DNA of 20,227 nt from contig MGTN01000122.1 in the NCBI GenBank assembly GCA_001799475.1, positions 513-20,739 of the forward strand. The letters are read 5' to 3'. Origin of the DNA: Desulfovibrionales bacterium GWA2_65_9. Its GTDB lineage: Bacteria > Desulfobacterota > Desulfovibrionia > Desulfovibrionales > Desulfovibrionaceae. Made by a program: the position numbers and the translations under genes. Of this stretch, positions 1 to 6,615 are shown piece after piece (position 1 is the stretch's first letter; each line of letters begins with the position of its first letter). The notes under the pieces are model-generated. The model saw nothing but the letters and a program-made list of their open reading frames with translations. It did no database searches and was not told where the DNA came from.

Positions 1-1899
1 CATGTTCGGGCCGGTGATGAGCAGGATGCGCCGCGTCTCGTCCAGGCGCAGGTCATTGGGGATGTAGTTGGCCGCGCCGCTGGCGGCTTCCACCACGGGG
101 TGGCGCCCCTGGATGATCTCGGTCTCGATGCCCTCGTGCAGCACCGGGCGGTTCCAGTCGTTCTGCCGTGCGGCTTCGGCCAGGCCCTGCCAGTAGTCCA
201 GGCCAGCCAGGCCAGCGGCCATGAACATGAAGCGCGTGCGCTGGCCCGCCAGCTGCTCGCGTAGTTCATTGAACAGGCGGTATTCCAGGGACTTGCGCTC
301 GTCTGCGGCCGAGAGCAGGCGTTCTTCCAGGTCTTTCAGTTCCTGGGTGATGTAGCGTTCGCAGTTGACCAGGGTCTGGCGGCGGATGAAGTGTTCCGGC
401 ACCTGGCCCTGGTAGGCGTGGGAGATCTCCAGGTAGTAGCCGAAGACCTTGTTGTAGCCGAGCTTGAGCTTGGGGATGCCGCAGGCGTCGCGCTCGCGTT
501 CGAGCATGGAGCGGATGCGCGCCTCGCCGTGCTCGGTGAGGGAGATGAGCTCGTCCAGGGCCGGATCGTAACCGGGCAAAAACAGGCCGCCGTCGGTGAT
601 GACCAGGGGCGGGGCGTCGACCAGGGCGCGCGTGAGCACCTCGGCCACGTCGGCCATGGAGTCCCAGGACTTGAGCAGGTTCTTGAGCTCGGTGAGCGCG
701 AGCGCGTCGTCGCTGCCTGCCGCCGCGCGCAGCAGCTCATGCAGGCCGGGCAGCCGCGAGAGGCTCTCGCGCACGGCCACAATATCCCGGGGCGTGGCGC
801 GGGAGAGCGCGATGCGTGTGGCCAGGCGCTCCAGGTCGCGCACGTCGGAGAGCTGGCGGCGCAGATCCTGGCGCAGGGAGTCGCGCTGGAAAAGAAAGTC
901 CACCACGTCAAGGGTGCGCTCGACCGGGGCCAGCTCGCGCCAGGGCTGGCGCAGGCGCGACTCCAGCAAACGTCCGCCCATGGCGGTCTGGGTGAAGTCG
1001 AGGACCTGCCAGAGGGTGCCGGGTCCGGGGCGGCCGTCCAGCCTGCGGAAGATCTCCAGGTTGCGTTCGGTGACCTCGTCCAGCACCAGATGCCGTGACA
1101 GGTCCAAGACCTGGAACTCACCCAGGGGCGGGGAGTCGGTCATCTGGGTGCGCCGCAGGTAGCCCAGCAGAGCGCCCAGTGCGCGCACCAGCTCCGGCTT
1201 GTCGGCCAGGTCCAGGGTGGACAGCTCCGGGGCGTTCTGCGCGTTCAGCACGGCCTCGGTCCCGGCGGCCAGGTCAAAGGAGCTGGGGCTTGGCAGCTGT
1301 GTGACCTGGGCGCTCAACTCGAAGTATTGCTGCGGAACTTTTTTGCCAGGCGGCAAAAGCAGCTCGCGCGGGGCGATCTTCATGGCCCACTGCCAGAGGT
1401 CGGTTTCGCGCCGGGAAAAGAGGCCCGACCACTGCGAGGTGGAGAAGTCCACCCAGCCCAGGCCGCCTGCGCCCTTGTCGGCGTCCCAGTACAGCGCGGC
1501 GAGGTAGTTGTGGGTCTTTGCGGTGAGCGAGAGGTCTTCCACAATGGTGCCGGGGGTAAGCACGCGAGTGACAGCGCGTTTCACCAGCCCCTTGGCCTGC
1601 CTGGGATCTTCAATCTGGTCGCAGATGGCGATCTTGTAGCCCTTTTCCAGGAGTTGGGCCAGATAGCCGTCCACGGAGTGGTGGGGCACGCCGCACATGG
1701 GCACCTTGGCCTCGGCGCCGGGGTTGCGCGAGGTCAGCGTGATCGAGAGCTCGCGCGAGGCAACCTCGGCGTCCTCGAAGAACAGCTCAAAGAAGTCGCC
1801 CATGCGGAAGAACAGCAGGGCGTCCGGGTGCTCGGCCTTGACCTGCATGTACTGCTCGAACATGGGAGTGAGTTTCGGGGCGTTCATGCTGGTGTCCAT
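1..1899 (-). CDS. mutS: DNA mismatch repair protein MutS (3' part outside window)
   Basis: MutS recognises base mismatches and small loops in DNA and, with MutL, starts methyl-independent or strand-directed repair in the cytoplasm. I translated the minus strand myself: 633 codons are visible. The N-terminal mismatch-binding domain has the GDFFEL motif at residues 34-39 (the family's G-x-F-x-E, with Phe36 and Glu38), followed by the connector, the lever/clamp region with LGYNKVFGYYLE, and then LLITGPNM, the first half of the Walker A motif. The window edge falls there, so the ATPase and dimerisation domains are not visible. The ATG at 1899 gives MDTSMNAPKL; the ATG at 1887 is an equally possible start, and neither has a good Shine-Dalgarno. 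The gene begins 37 bp after the lapB-like gene and is probably the last or a late gene of that operon. The family call is certain; the start is not. Confidence 0.96.
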   Translation of the reverse strand, partial: MDTSMNAPKLTPMFEQYMQVKAEHPDALLFFRMGDFFELFFEDAEVASRELSITLTSRNPGAEAKVPMCGVPHHSVDGYLAQLLEKGYKIAICDQIEDPRQAKGLVKRAVTRVLTPGTIVEDLSLTAKTHNYLAALYWDADKGAGGLGWVDFSTSQWSGLFSRRETDLWQWAMKIAPRELLLPPGKKVPQQYFELSAQVTQLPSPSSFDLAAGTEAVLNAQNAPELSTLDLADKPELVRALGALLGYLRRTQMTDSPPLGEFQVLDLSRHLVLDEVTERNLEIFRRLDGRPGPGTLWQVLDFTQTAMGGRLLESRLRQPWRELAPVERTLDVVDFLFQRDSLRQDLRRQLSDVRDLERLATRIALSRATPRDIVAVRESLSRLPGLHELLRAAAGSDDALALTELKNLLKSWDSMADVAEVLTRALVDAPPLVITDGGLFLPGYDPALDELISLTEHGEARIRSMLERERDACGIPKLKLGYNKVFGYYLEISHAYQGQVPEHFIRRQTLVNCERYITQELKDLEERLLSAADERKSLEYRLFNELREQLAGQRTRFMFMAAGLAGLDYWQGLAEAARQNDWNRPVLHEGIETEIIQGRHPVVEAASGAANYIPNDLRLDETRRILLITGPNM

Positions 1900-1936
1900 G
1901 CGTGTGTGCGGGCTGGTGTCGAGCAGGGCAGGGGGG

Positions 1937-3076
1937 CTAGGAAAATTCCTGCCGGAACAGGATGCTGTGCCAGGAGCGGCAGCGCGGACAGACGAAAAAG
2001 GTCTTGTCCCAGCGGAACCCACAGGCCTGGCAGACAAAGCGCTTGGATTTGCGCGCGTGGCTGATGAAATAGGCCATCTGGTCGCGCAGGAAATGCGTCA
2101 GCTCCTGGTCCGTCAACACCAGTGACACCAGCTCCAGCCGGGCCAGCCAGAAGTCGGCATTGAGCACCAGCGCCTTTTCCAGCCAGTGTTTGGCGCTCTC
2201 CAGATCGGCCTCGAAAAGGTACAGCTTGGCGCAGTAGTAGCACAAAAGCGTGTCCGGCGGGAAGCTCGCGAGCACCCGCACCGAGGCCTGGACCAAGTCC
2301 GTGATGCGGGCCAGGGGCAGGGCCTTGGTGCCGCTGCCGCCGCCATTGTCCACGCGCGCGGCGGACAGGGCCTCAAGCAGGCCCTCCAGCAGCAGGAAGC
2401 GTTGCGGAGCCGGGATATTGGCGCAGGCGCTCTGCAGGCTCACACCCAACTGCTCGATGTTGCCCGACAAGGTGGCCTGAACCACGCTGGCCAGCCAGGC
2501 CTCCGGCGAGGCCGGGAAAACCGTCAGGGCCTGCTTGATGAGTCGCTCGCCCTGTGTGGTGTCGCCCTGACGGAAACATTCTCCCGCCTGGCGCGCCAGG
2601 AAATGAGCCTGGGCCAGGGCGCGGCCCATGCGTCCGTAATGCTCGGCGGCGCGCTCAAATTCACCGGAATCCGCAGCAAGGCGGGCCAGCTCCAGTTCGA
2701 TCTCCTCGGTGTGGCCCAGGACCACGCTGGCATCCTCAAAGGCCTGGCGCGATCTGTCGAGCATGCCGCCACGCCGGAAGTCGCGGCCCAGTTCGAACTG
2801 GCTGCGCGCCTTGAGGTCCGGATCAAGCCCGGGCCGGGCGATGAGGCTGTTGCGGATGTGGATGGCCCGCTCGATTTCGCCCTGGGAACGGTAGAGATTG
2901 CCCAGGGCCAGATAGATTTCGACGGATTCCGGATTGTTGCGGACGGCCTGTGAGAGCTCCTCGATGGCCGCGCGGGTATCCTGGAGCGTGTGCTGCTCGC
3001 TCGCGCCAGATGTGCCGGGAACAGATTGCTGCTTGGACTTCCGGCGTCCGAGGCGGAAGAGCTCGTTCCAGGGCAC
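1937..3076 (-). CDS. lapB: LapB-like TPR protein with C-terminal zinc ribbon
   Basis: In Escherichia coli LapB (YciM) is a membrane-anchored TPR protein that presents the LPS enzyme LpxC to the protease FtsH, so setting LPS synthesis. This 379-residue protein has TPR-like helical pairs from about residue 30 to 330 and a rubredoxin-like knuckle pair at the end, C349-x2-C352 and C363-x2-C366, the LapB signature. It follows a lapA homologue by 14 bp, the same gene order as in E. coli. The start is a GTG at 3076 with a weak GGCGGA ribosome site; no in-frame start lies further upstream. Oddly, the N-terminus (MPWNELFRLGRRKSK) has no transmembrane helix, whereas E. coli LapB has one. Membrane association would have to come from the neighbouring LapA or another partner. 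The role in LPS control is inferred from family and context. Confidence 0.85.
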   Translation of the reverse strand: MPWNELFRLGRRKSKQQSVPGTSGASEQHTLQDTRAAIEELSQAVRNNPESVEIYLALGNLYRSQGEIERAIHIRNSLIARPGLDPDLKARSQFELGRDFRRGGMLDRSRQAFEDASVVLGHTEEIELELARLAADSGEFERAAEHYGRMGRALAQAHFLARQAGECFRQGDTTQGERLIKQALTVFPASPEAWLASVVQATLSGNIEQLGVSLQSACANIPAPQRFLLLEGLLEALSAARVDNGGGSGTKALPLARITDLVQASVRVLASFPPDTLLCYYCAKLYLFEADLESAKHWLEKALVLNADFWLARLELVSLVLTDQELTHFLRDQMAYFISHARKSKRFVCQACGFRWDKTFFVCPRCRSWHSILFRQEFS

Positions 3077-3090
3077 AGTCGTTCCGCCCG

Positions 3091-3429
3091 CTACACGCCG
3101 GGATGCGGCTTGTTCTCGGGCTGGTTCAGGGGCAGGGTGCGCAGCGCCAGGGCCTCGTCCTCAAGGGAGGCGTACTGCCTGCGCAGGGCCTTGAGTTCCA
3201 GGCCAAGGCGGATGCGGTCCACCAGCAGGAAGCCCAGCGAGAACACCACGCCCAACAGAAATGCGGCCAGCACGAAGAGATACAAGGGCAGCGGAACGGA
3301 TATGAGGTTCAGGGTGATGAGCTTGAACTCCAACTGGATGCTGGTGGAAAGGGGAGCGTTGTTCTGCACAAAGAACAGCATGGAAACGACAAAGAGCAGG
3401 GCAAGCATGATGGCCTTGAGATAGCGCAT
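3091..3429 (-). CDS. lapA: LapA-domain (DUF1049) inner-membrane protein
   Basis: This is a 112-residue protein with two hydrophobic segments, about residues 5-21 and 46-70, followed by a charged, probably coiled-coil tail (about 71-97) ending in a proline-rich C-terminus. The size, the two-helix hairpin with a short periplasmic loop (QNNAPLSTSI) and the cytoplasmic coiled coil match the LapA family. LapA works beside LapB in LPS assembly in E. coli, though its own activity is little defined. The start at 3429 is well supported by AAGGAG eight bases upstream. It lies 26 bp after the HIT gene and 14 bp before the lapB-like gene, so all three are probably co-transcribed. Because the LapB here lacks its own membrane helix, LapA is the obvious candidate anchor; that is inference. 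Confidence 0.85.
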   Translation of the reverse strand: MRYLKAIMLALLFVVSMLFFVQNNAPLSTSIQLEFKLITLNLISVPLPLYLFVLAAFLLGVVFSLGFLLVDRIRLGLELKALRRQYASLEDEALALRTLPLNQPENKPHPGV

Positions 3430-3455
3430 TTGAGGTACTCCTTATAGGCCCAGGA

Positions 3456-3941
3456 TCAGCCCAGGGCGTCGAAATGGGGCTTGAGGCGGTTGTACGTGGA
3501 GCGCAGATGCTCCGGCATGACTCTGGTTTCGCTGAACACGGCCATGAACGAGGAATCACCGTTCCAGCGCGGCACGATCTGGAAATGGATGTGCGCGGCG
3601 ATGCCCGACCCGGCAGCCTCGCCCAGGTTCAAGCCGGCGTTGATGCCGTGGGGTTTGAAGACCTGCTCAAGGATGCCTACGCAGGACTGCAACATGTCCA
3701 TGTTCTCGTGCGCCTCCTCAGGCCTCAAGTCCGTGAGGCAGCTCACGTGGCGGTAGGGCGTGACCATGAGGTGGGCGTTGTTGTACGGGTAACGGTTCAT
3801 GATGACATAGTTGTGGCGGCCACGGTGCAGGATGAAGCGTTCCGCGTCCTCGCCGGTATGGTCTGGCACGCAGAACACGCATTCATCCGGCTTGGGGCCG
3901 AGTATGTAGTCAAGCCGCCAGGGGGCCCACAATACGTCCAT
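3456..3941 (-). CDS. HIT-family nucleotide hydrolase/AP4A phosphorylase-like protein
   Basis: HIT proteins cleave or transfer nucleotides using a histidine triad. This 161-residue protein carries the triad as H117-I-H119-F-Q121, the HxHxQ variant found in branched relatives such as bacterial AP4A phosphorylases, followed by IVPRWNGDSSFM. The N-terminal LWAPWRLDYI and the C21-V-F-C24 pair are also typical of that subgroup. The final triad residue is Gln rather than His, so phosphorolysis of dinucleoside polyphosphates is more likely than AMP-lysine hydrolysis, but the substrate cannot be read from sequence. I chose ATG 3941 because AGGTGA stands eight bases ahead and the protein then begins with the conserved LWAPWR segment; an ORF from 3974 would add 11 poorly motivated residues. 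It is the first gene of the apparent HIT-lapA-lapB-mutS operon. Confidence 0.9.
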   Translation of the reverse strand: MDVLWAPWRLDYILGPKPDECVFCVPDHTGEDAERFILHRGRHNYVIMNRYPYNNAHLMVTPYRHVSCLTDLRPEEAHENMDMLQSCVGILEQVFKPHGINAGLNLGEAAGSGIAAHIHFQIVPRWNGDSSFMAVFSETRVMPEHLRSTYNRLKPHFDALG

Positions 3942-3967
3942 GCTGCGTATCACCTGTCCATAATTTC

Positions 3968-3981
3968 CGGGCACATGCCCG
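3968..3981 (-). promoter_or_regulatory. Leader hairpin upstream of the HIT gene
   Basis: CGGGC and GCCCG form a perfect 5-bp stem around the loop ACAT (written on the plus strand). It lies 27-40 bases before the HIT start codon on the minus strand, upstream of the ribosome site. If the candidate promoter at 3993-4021 is real, this hairpin would sit at the extreme 5' end of the message, where such stems can slow decay. The role is inferred. Confidence 0.3.
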
Positions 3982-3992
3982 CCGGATGAGGC

Positions 3993-4021
3993 ACTCTACC
4001 GCGTGAGCCCTCCCAGGGCAA
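3993..4021 (-). promoter_or_regulatory. Candidate sigma-70-type promoter for HIT-lapA-lapB-mutS
   Basis: Reading the minus strand, TTGCCC (-35-like, 4 of 6 consensus bases, 4016-4021) and TAGAGT (-10-like, 4 of 6, 3993-3998) are separated by exactly 17 bases. Position and spacing suit the HIT-led operon. Boxes this weak occur by chance, so this is only a candidate. Confidence 0.3.
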
Positions 4022-4333
4022 GGCTTTGCATGGAGTCTGGGCACCGGCTTGTCCTGGCTCTGCCGACTGGCCTGGTGGACTGCCCTGCCTGGAGCAATGC
4101 TGAAAGCCCATGAGCATGCGCGCAACAGGGCTGGTATCTTCCAAGCTGTGATCTGGCCATGCCTGGTTGGCCTTGGCACGCGGACCACAAGCCGCAATGG
4201 CTCTCACGATCACCACGGGCTTGCGCCAGCGTCAACTTCAACCATGATCGCCCGGACACATGAGCATGATTGACGTGAGCGGCGAGCGCCCCCTGCGCGA
4301 ACAGCACGTGATTATGCCAGCCTGACCTTGTCC

Positions 4334-5791
4334 TTAAAGGAAAAAGAGGAAGGTCGTCAGGATGAACAGCGGGATCAGGATGCCCAGCGACCAGGCCATA
4401 TAGCCGATGAAGCTGGGCATCTGGACTCCCTGGGATTCCGCAATGGAACGGACCATGAAGTTCGGGGCGTTGCCTATGTAAGAGTTGGCGCCCATGAACA
4501 CCGCCCCGCAGGAAATGGCGGCCAGGGTCTTGGGCGCTTCGCTCATCAGCTGCGCTGCATCTCCTCCGGCGGTATTGAAGAACACCAGATAGGTCGGCGC
4601 GTTGTCCAAAAAGCTGGAAAGCCCCCCAGTGAGCCAGAAATACATATGGTTCACTGGCACGCCGTCATGGGACACCAGGGCGATGATGTCCCTGAGGGCC
4701 CCGTTCTGCCCAGCCTTGAGAATGGCGATGGCCGGGATCATGCTGACGAAGATGCCAAAGAAGAGCTTGGCCACCTCAATAATGGGTTCCCAGGAAAAGT
4801 CGTTCAGCTCACGCGTGCTGCTGGATGTCAGGAGCAACGAGAGCCCGGCCAGGGCAAGCAGGGAGAGGTCCCGCGTGAGATCCTGCAATGTGACGTGCAC
4901 CTGCAGGAAGCCAAGGATGACGTCCGGATTCCAAATGCCGCTCATAAGAACAGCTCCCACAACGCCCAGGAGCAGAACAAGGTTCACGCCGCCATCAAGG
5001 CCCAGCGCTTCCTGTGTGTCGGCTGAAGCTGCGCTGGGCCGTCCTTCCTTGGCGTACAGGCGCATGTCGAGGATATAGTAAATGGCCAAAAGCACTGTGG
5101 AGACAAAGAGCATTTCCATGAACAGATGCGTCGTGGTCCAGAAAAAGTTCACGCCCTTGAGAAAGCCCAGGAACAAGGGGGGATCTCCGAGCGGGGTCAG
5201 TGAACCACCAATGTTGGCCACGAGGAAGATGAAGAAGACGACGGTGTGCACCTTGTATCTGCGATGCTCGATGGCTCGCAGAAGCGGCCGGATAAGGAGC
5301 ATTGCTGCGCCAGTGGTGCCCATCAGGCTGGCGAGGAAGGTCCCGACAAAGAGGATGAGCGTATTCACGAGCGGTGAACCGCTCAGCCTTCCCGTAAGCC
5401 GCACGCCGCCAGAAATTGTAAACAGCGCAAAGAGGAGGATGAGGAAAGGAACATATTCCAGGAACATGGTGTGCTGAAGCTCAAAGAGCGCAGCATCCAG
5501 ACCGGATTTTTGGGCAAACGGCACCAGAAACGCCAAGGACCAGAACAGGGAAACCTTGCCGTAATGGTTGTGCCAGAAGTGGGGAAGGGCAAGGGGCACA
5601 ATGGCGATGGAGAGCAGCATGCAGGCAAAGGGCAGGACCCACAAAGCCCCAAGCTGCGATCCATCAATGGGAAGAACAGGCCCGGAGGCCATCGCTGGGG
5701 TTCCGCATAACAGGACAGTCAAGACTCCCGTTAGGCTCATGGCGCATACGCTTCGGGTCATTTTGTCACTCACTTTTTGAAGAAATATCAT
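4334..5791 (-). CDS. nhaD: NhaD-type Na+/H+ antiporter (ion-transporter superfamily)
   Basis: This 485-residue polytopic inner-membrane protein has at least ten hydrophobic segments. Its key motifs are NIGGSLTPLGDPP at 193-205, SSFLDNAPT at 392-400 and GANSYIGNAPNFM at 434-446. These are the two inverted-repeat signature loops of the ArsB/NhaD ion-transporter superfamily. NhaD proteins exchange Na+ (or Li+) for H+; related families move arsenite or dicarboxylates, so the ion is inferred. The N-terminus reads like a signal sequence ending near GTPAMASG (residues 30-37), as seen in other NhaD proteins. The start ATG at 5791 overlaps the TGA of the upstream reductase gene (ATGA), implying translational coupling. 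An internal ATG at 5761 is an alternative. The pairing with a soluble flavin reductase is unusual for a plain antiporter. Confidence 0.87.
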   Translation of the reverse strand: MIFLQKVSDKMTRSVCAMSLTGVLTVLLCGTPAMASGPVLPIDGSQLGALWVLPFACMLLSIAIVPLALPHFWHNHYGKVSLFWSLAFLVPFAQKSGLDAALFELQHTMFLEYVPFLILLFALFTISGGVRLTGRLSGSPLVNTLILFVGTFLASLMGTTGAAMLLIRPLLRAIEHRRYKVHTVVFFIFLVANIGGSLTPLGDPPLFLGFLKGVNFFWTTTHLFMEMLFVSTVLLAIYYILDMRLYAKEGRPSAASADTQEALGLDGGVNLVLLLGVVGAVLMSGIWNPDVILGFLQVHVTLQDLTRDLSLLALAGLSLLLTSSSTRELNDFSWEPIIEVAKLFFGIFVSMIPAIAILKAGQNGALRDIIALVSHDGVPVNHMYFWLTGGLSSFLDNAPTYLVFFNTAGGDAAQLMSEAPKTLAAISCGAVFMGANSYIGNAPNFMVRSIAESQGVQMPSFIGYMAWSLGILIPLFILTTFLFFL

Positions 5792-6555
5792 GCAGATTTC
5801 GGATTGCTGAAGACAAAGGCTTCCTTATCCACCCGGCCCGGATCCACACCATAGCTGGAAAGTTCCTCCAGCACGGCCTGCTGCATCGGCGGCGGCCCGC
5901 ACAGGTAGAAGGAGGCGTCTGCGGAGGCGATGTGGCGCAAAAACATTTCCTTATTCAGTCGTCCGTATTCATGCGATATTTTTCCTGGGCGGCCATCGTC
6001 AAAGGCCGGGGCTGCGGCCTGGTCTTCTGGCGCCACGCGGCTGAAGGCATGAACGACATGCAGCTTGAGGCTCCTGGTCAGCTCCTCCAACTCCTTTGTG
6101 GCAAAGGCGTCCTGCGGGGTCTTGTTGGCCCAGAAGAGCGTGATCTCATTGTCCGCACCCGTGTCCTTGAAGTGCCGCAAGACGCTGAGAAACGGGGTGA
6201 TGCCCACCCCGCCAGCGATCATGACCACCTCTTTGCTGGTGCCGATGTCCTTGCAAAACTGGCCATAGGGTCCGGTGCACTGGATGGGGGTGCCGGGCTC
6301 TATGGCCGGAATGGAGGAGGTGAAGGCCCCGGACTTCTTGATGGTCATGCGCAGGGTCGCATCGCCGGGTGCGCTGGAAAGGGTGAACGGGTGCGGGGCG
6401 CTCCAGGCGCCGTCCTGGAAAATGCGAATGGAGGCGTACTGGCCGGGCTTGCGGTTCTTGAAGCGCTCCATGTCCGGACCGGAGAAATAGATCGAGGTGG
6501 TGTCGTCGTTTTCCTTCTCCACCTTGACAATCTTGAGAGCATCATCCTGCTTCAT
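5788..6555 (-). CDS. Ferredoxin-NADP reductase-family flavoprotein
   Basis: This 255-residue soluble oxidoreductase has the two-domain ferredoxin reductase fold. The FAD-binding barrel has RKPGQYAS near 35-42, HPFTLSSAP at 55-63 (a variant of the RxYS flavin motif, with His-Pro-Phe-Thr) and GPYGQF at 95-100. The NAD(P)-binding domain has GGVGITP at 115-121 and CGPPPM at 219-224. There is no 2Fe-2S cysteine cluster domain, so it must pass electrons to a separate partner, which is unknown. I chose ATG 6555, with GGGAGG four to five bases ahead; a TTG at 6573 is possible but lacks a ribosome site. Its stop overlaps the antiporter start by four bases. A role in linking NAD(P)H oxidation to the membrane or to sodium handling is inference from that coupling only. 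Confidence 0.88.
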   Translation of the reverse strand: MKQDDALKIVKVEKENDDTTSIYFSGPDMERFKNRKPGQYASIRIFQDGAWSAPHPFTLSSAPGDATLRMTIKKSGAFTSSIPAIEPGTPIQCTGPYGQFCKDIGTSKEVVMIAGGVGITPFLSVLRHFKDTGADNEITLFWANKTPQDAFATKELEELTRSLKLHVVHAFSRVAPEDQAAAPAFDDGRPGKISHEYGRLNKEMFLRHIASADASFYLCGPPPMQQAVLEELSSYGVDPGRVDKEAFVFSNPKSA

Positions 6556-6587
6556 GGGCCCTCCCGGCAACAACTGTGCACCCTGTG

Positions 6588-6601
6588 TTGTCAGTCGACA
6601 A
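6588..6601. promoter_or_regulatory. FNR/CRP-family-like palindrome before the reductase gene
   Basis: TTGTC, four bases (AGTC), then GACAA forms a perfect inverted repeat. The layout of 5-bp arms with a 4-bp spacer is that of FNR sites (TTGAT-N4-ATCAA in E. coli), with one change per arm. It lies in the 60-bp gap between the 902-residue gene and the reductase, centred about 39 bases before the reductase ATG. A redox-responsive regulator is plausible but unproven. Confidence 0.35.
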
Positions 6602-6615
6602 AAAGTGCTCTGGTC

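Larger units (their letters stand above)
3942..4333. other. Intergenic region between nhaD-type gene and HIT gene
   Basis: About 390 bp without a credible gene. Open frames here are short and lack ribosome sites or recognisable domains. Apart from the candidate promoter and leader hairpin near the HIT gene, I see only a 10-base repeat, CATGAGCATG, at 4110-4119 and 4259-4268, which may be chance. No clear intrinsic terminator follows the antiporter gene. Confidence 0.6.

Noticed and set aside
391..1162. Long open frames on the plus strand over mutS, and similar ones over lapB, the DHH fusion and dapL
   Set aside because: They are antisense shadows produced by high GC at third codon positions of the real genes; their products are rich in Arg, Ala, Gly and His and lack domains.
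4110..4268. Direct repeat CATGAGCATG
   Set aside because: Only ten bases, two copies 149 bp apart, no further similarity around them; compatible with chance.
4049..4273. Small open frames in the gap between the antiporter and HIT genes
   Set aside because: No ribosome sites, no recognisable domain, and overlapping frames of equal quality on both strands.
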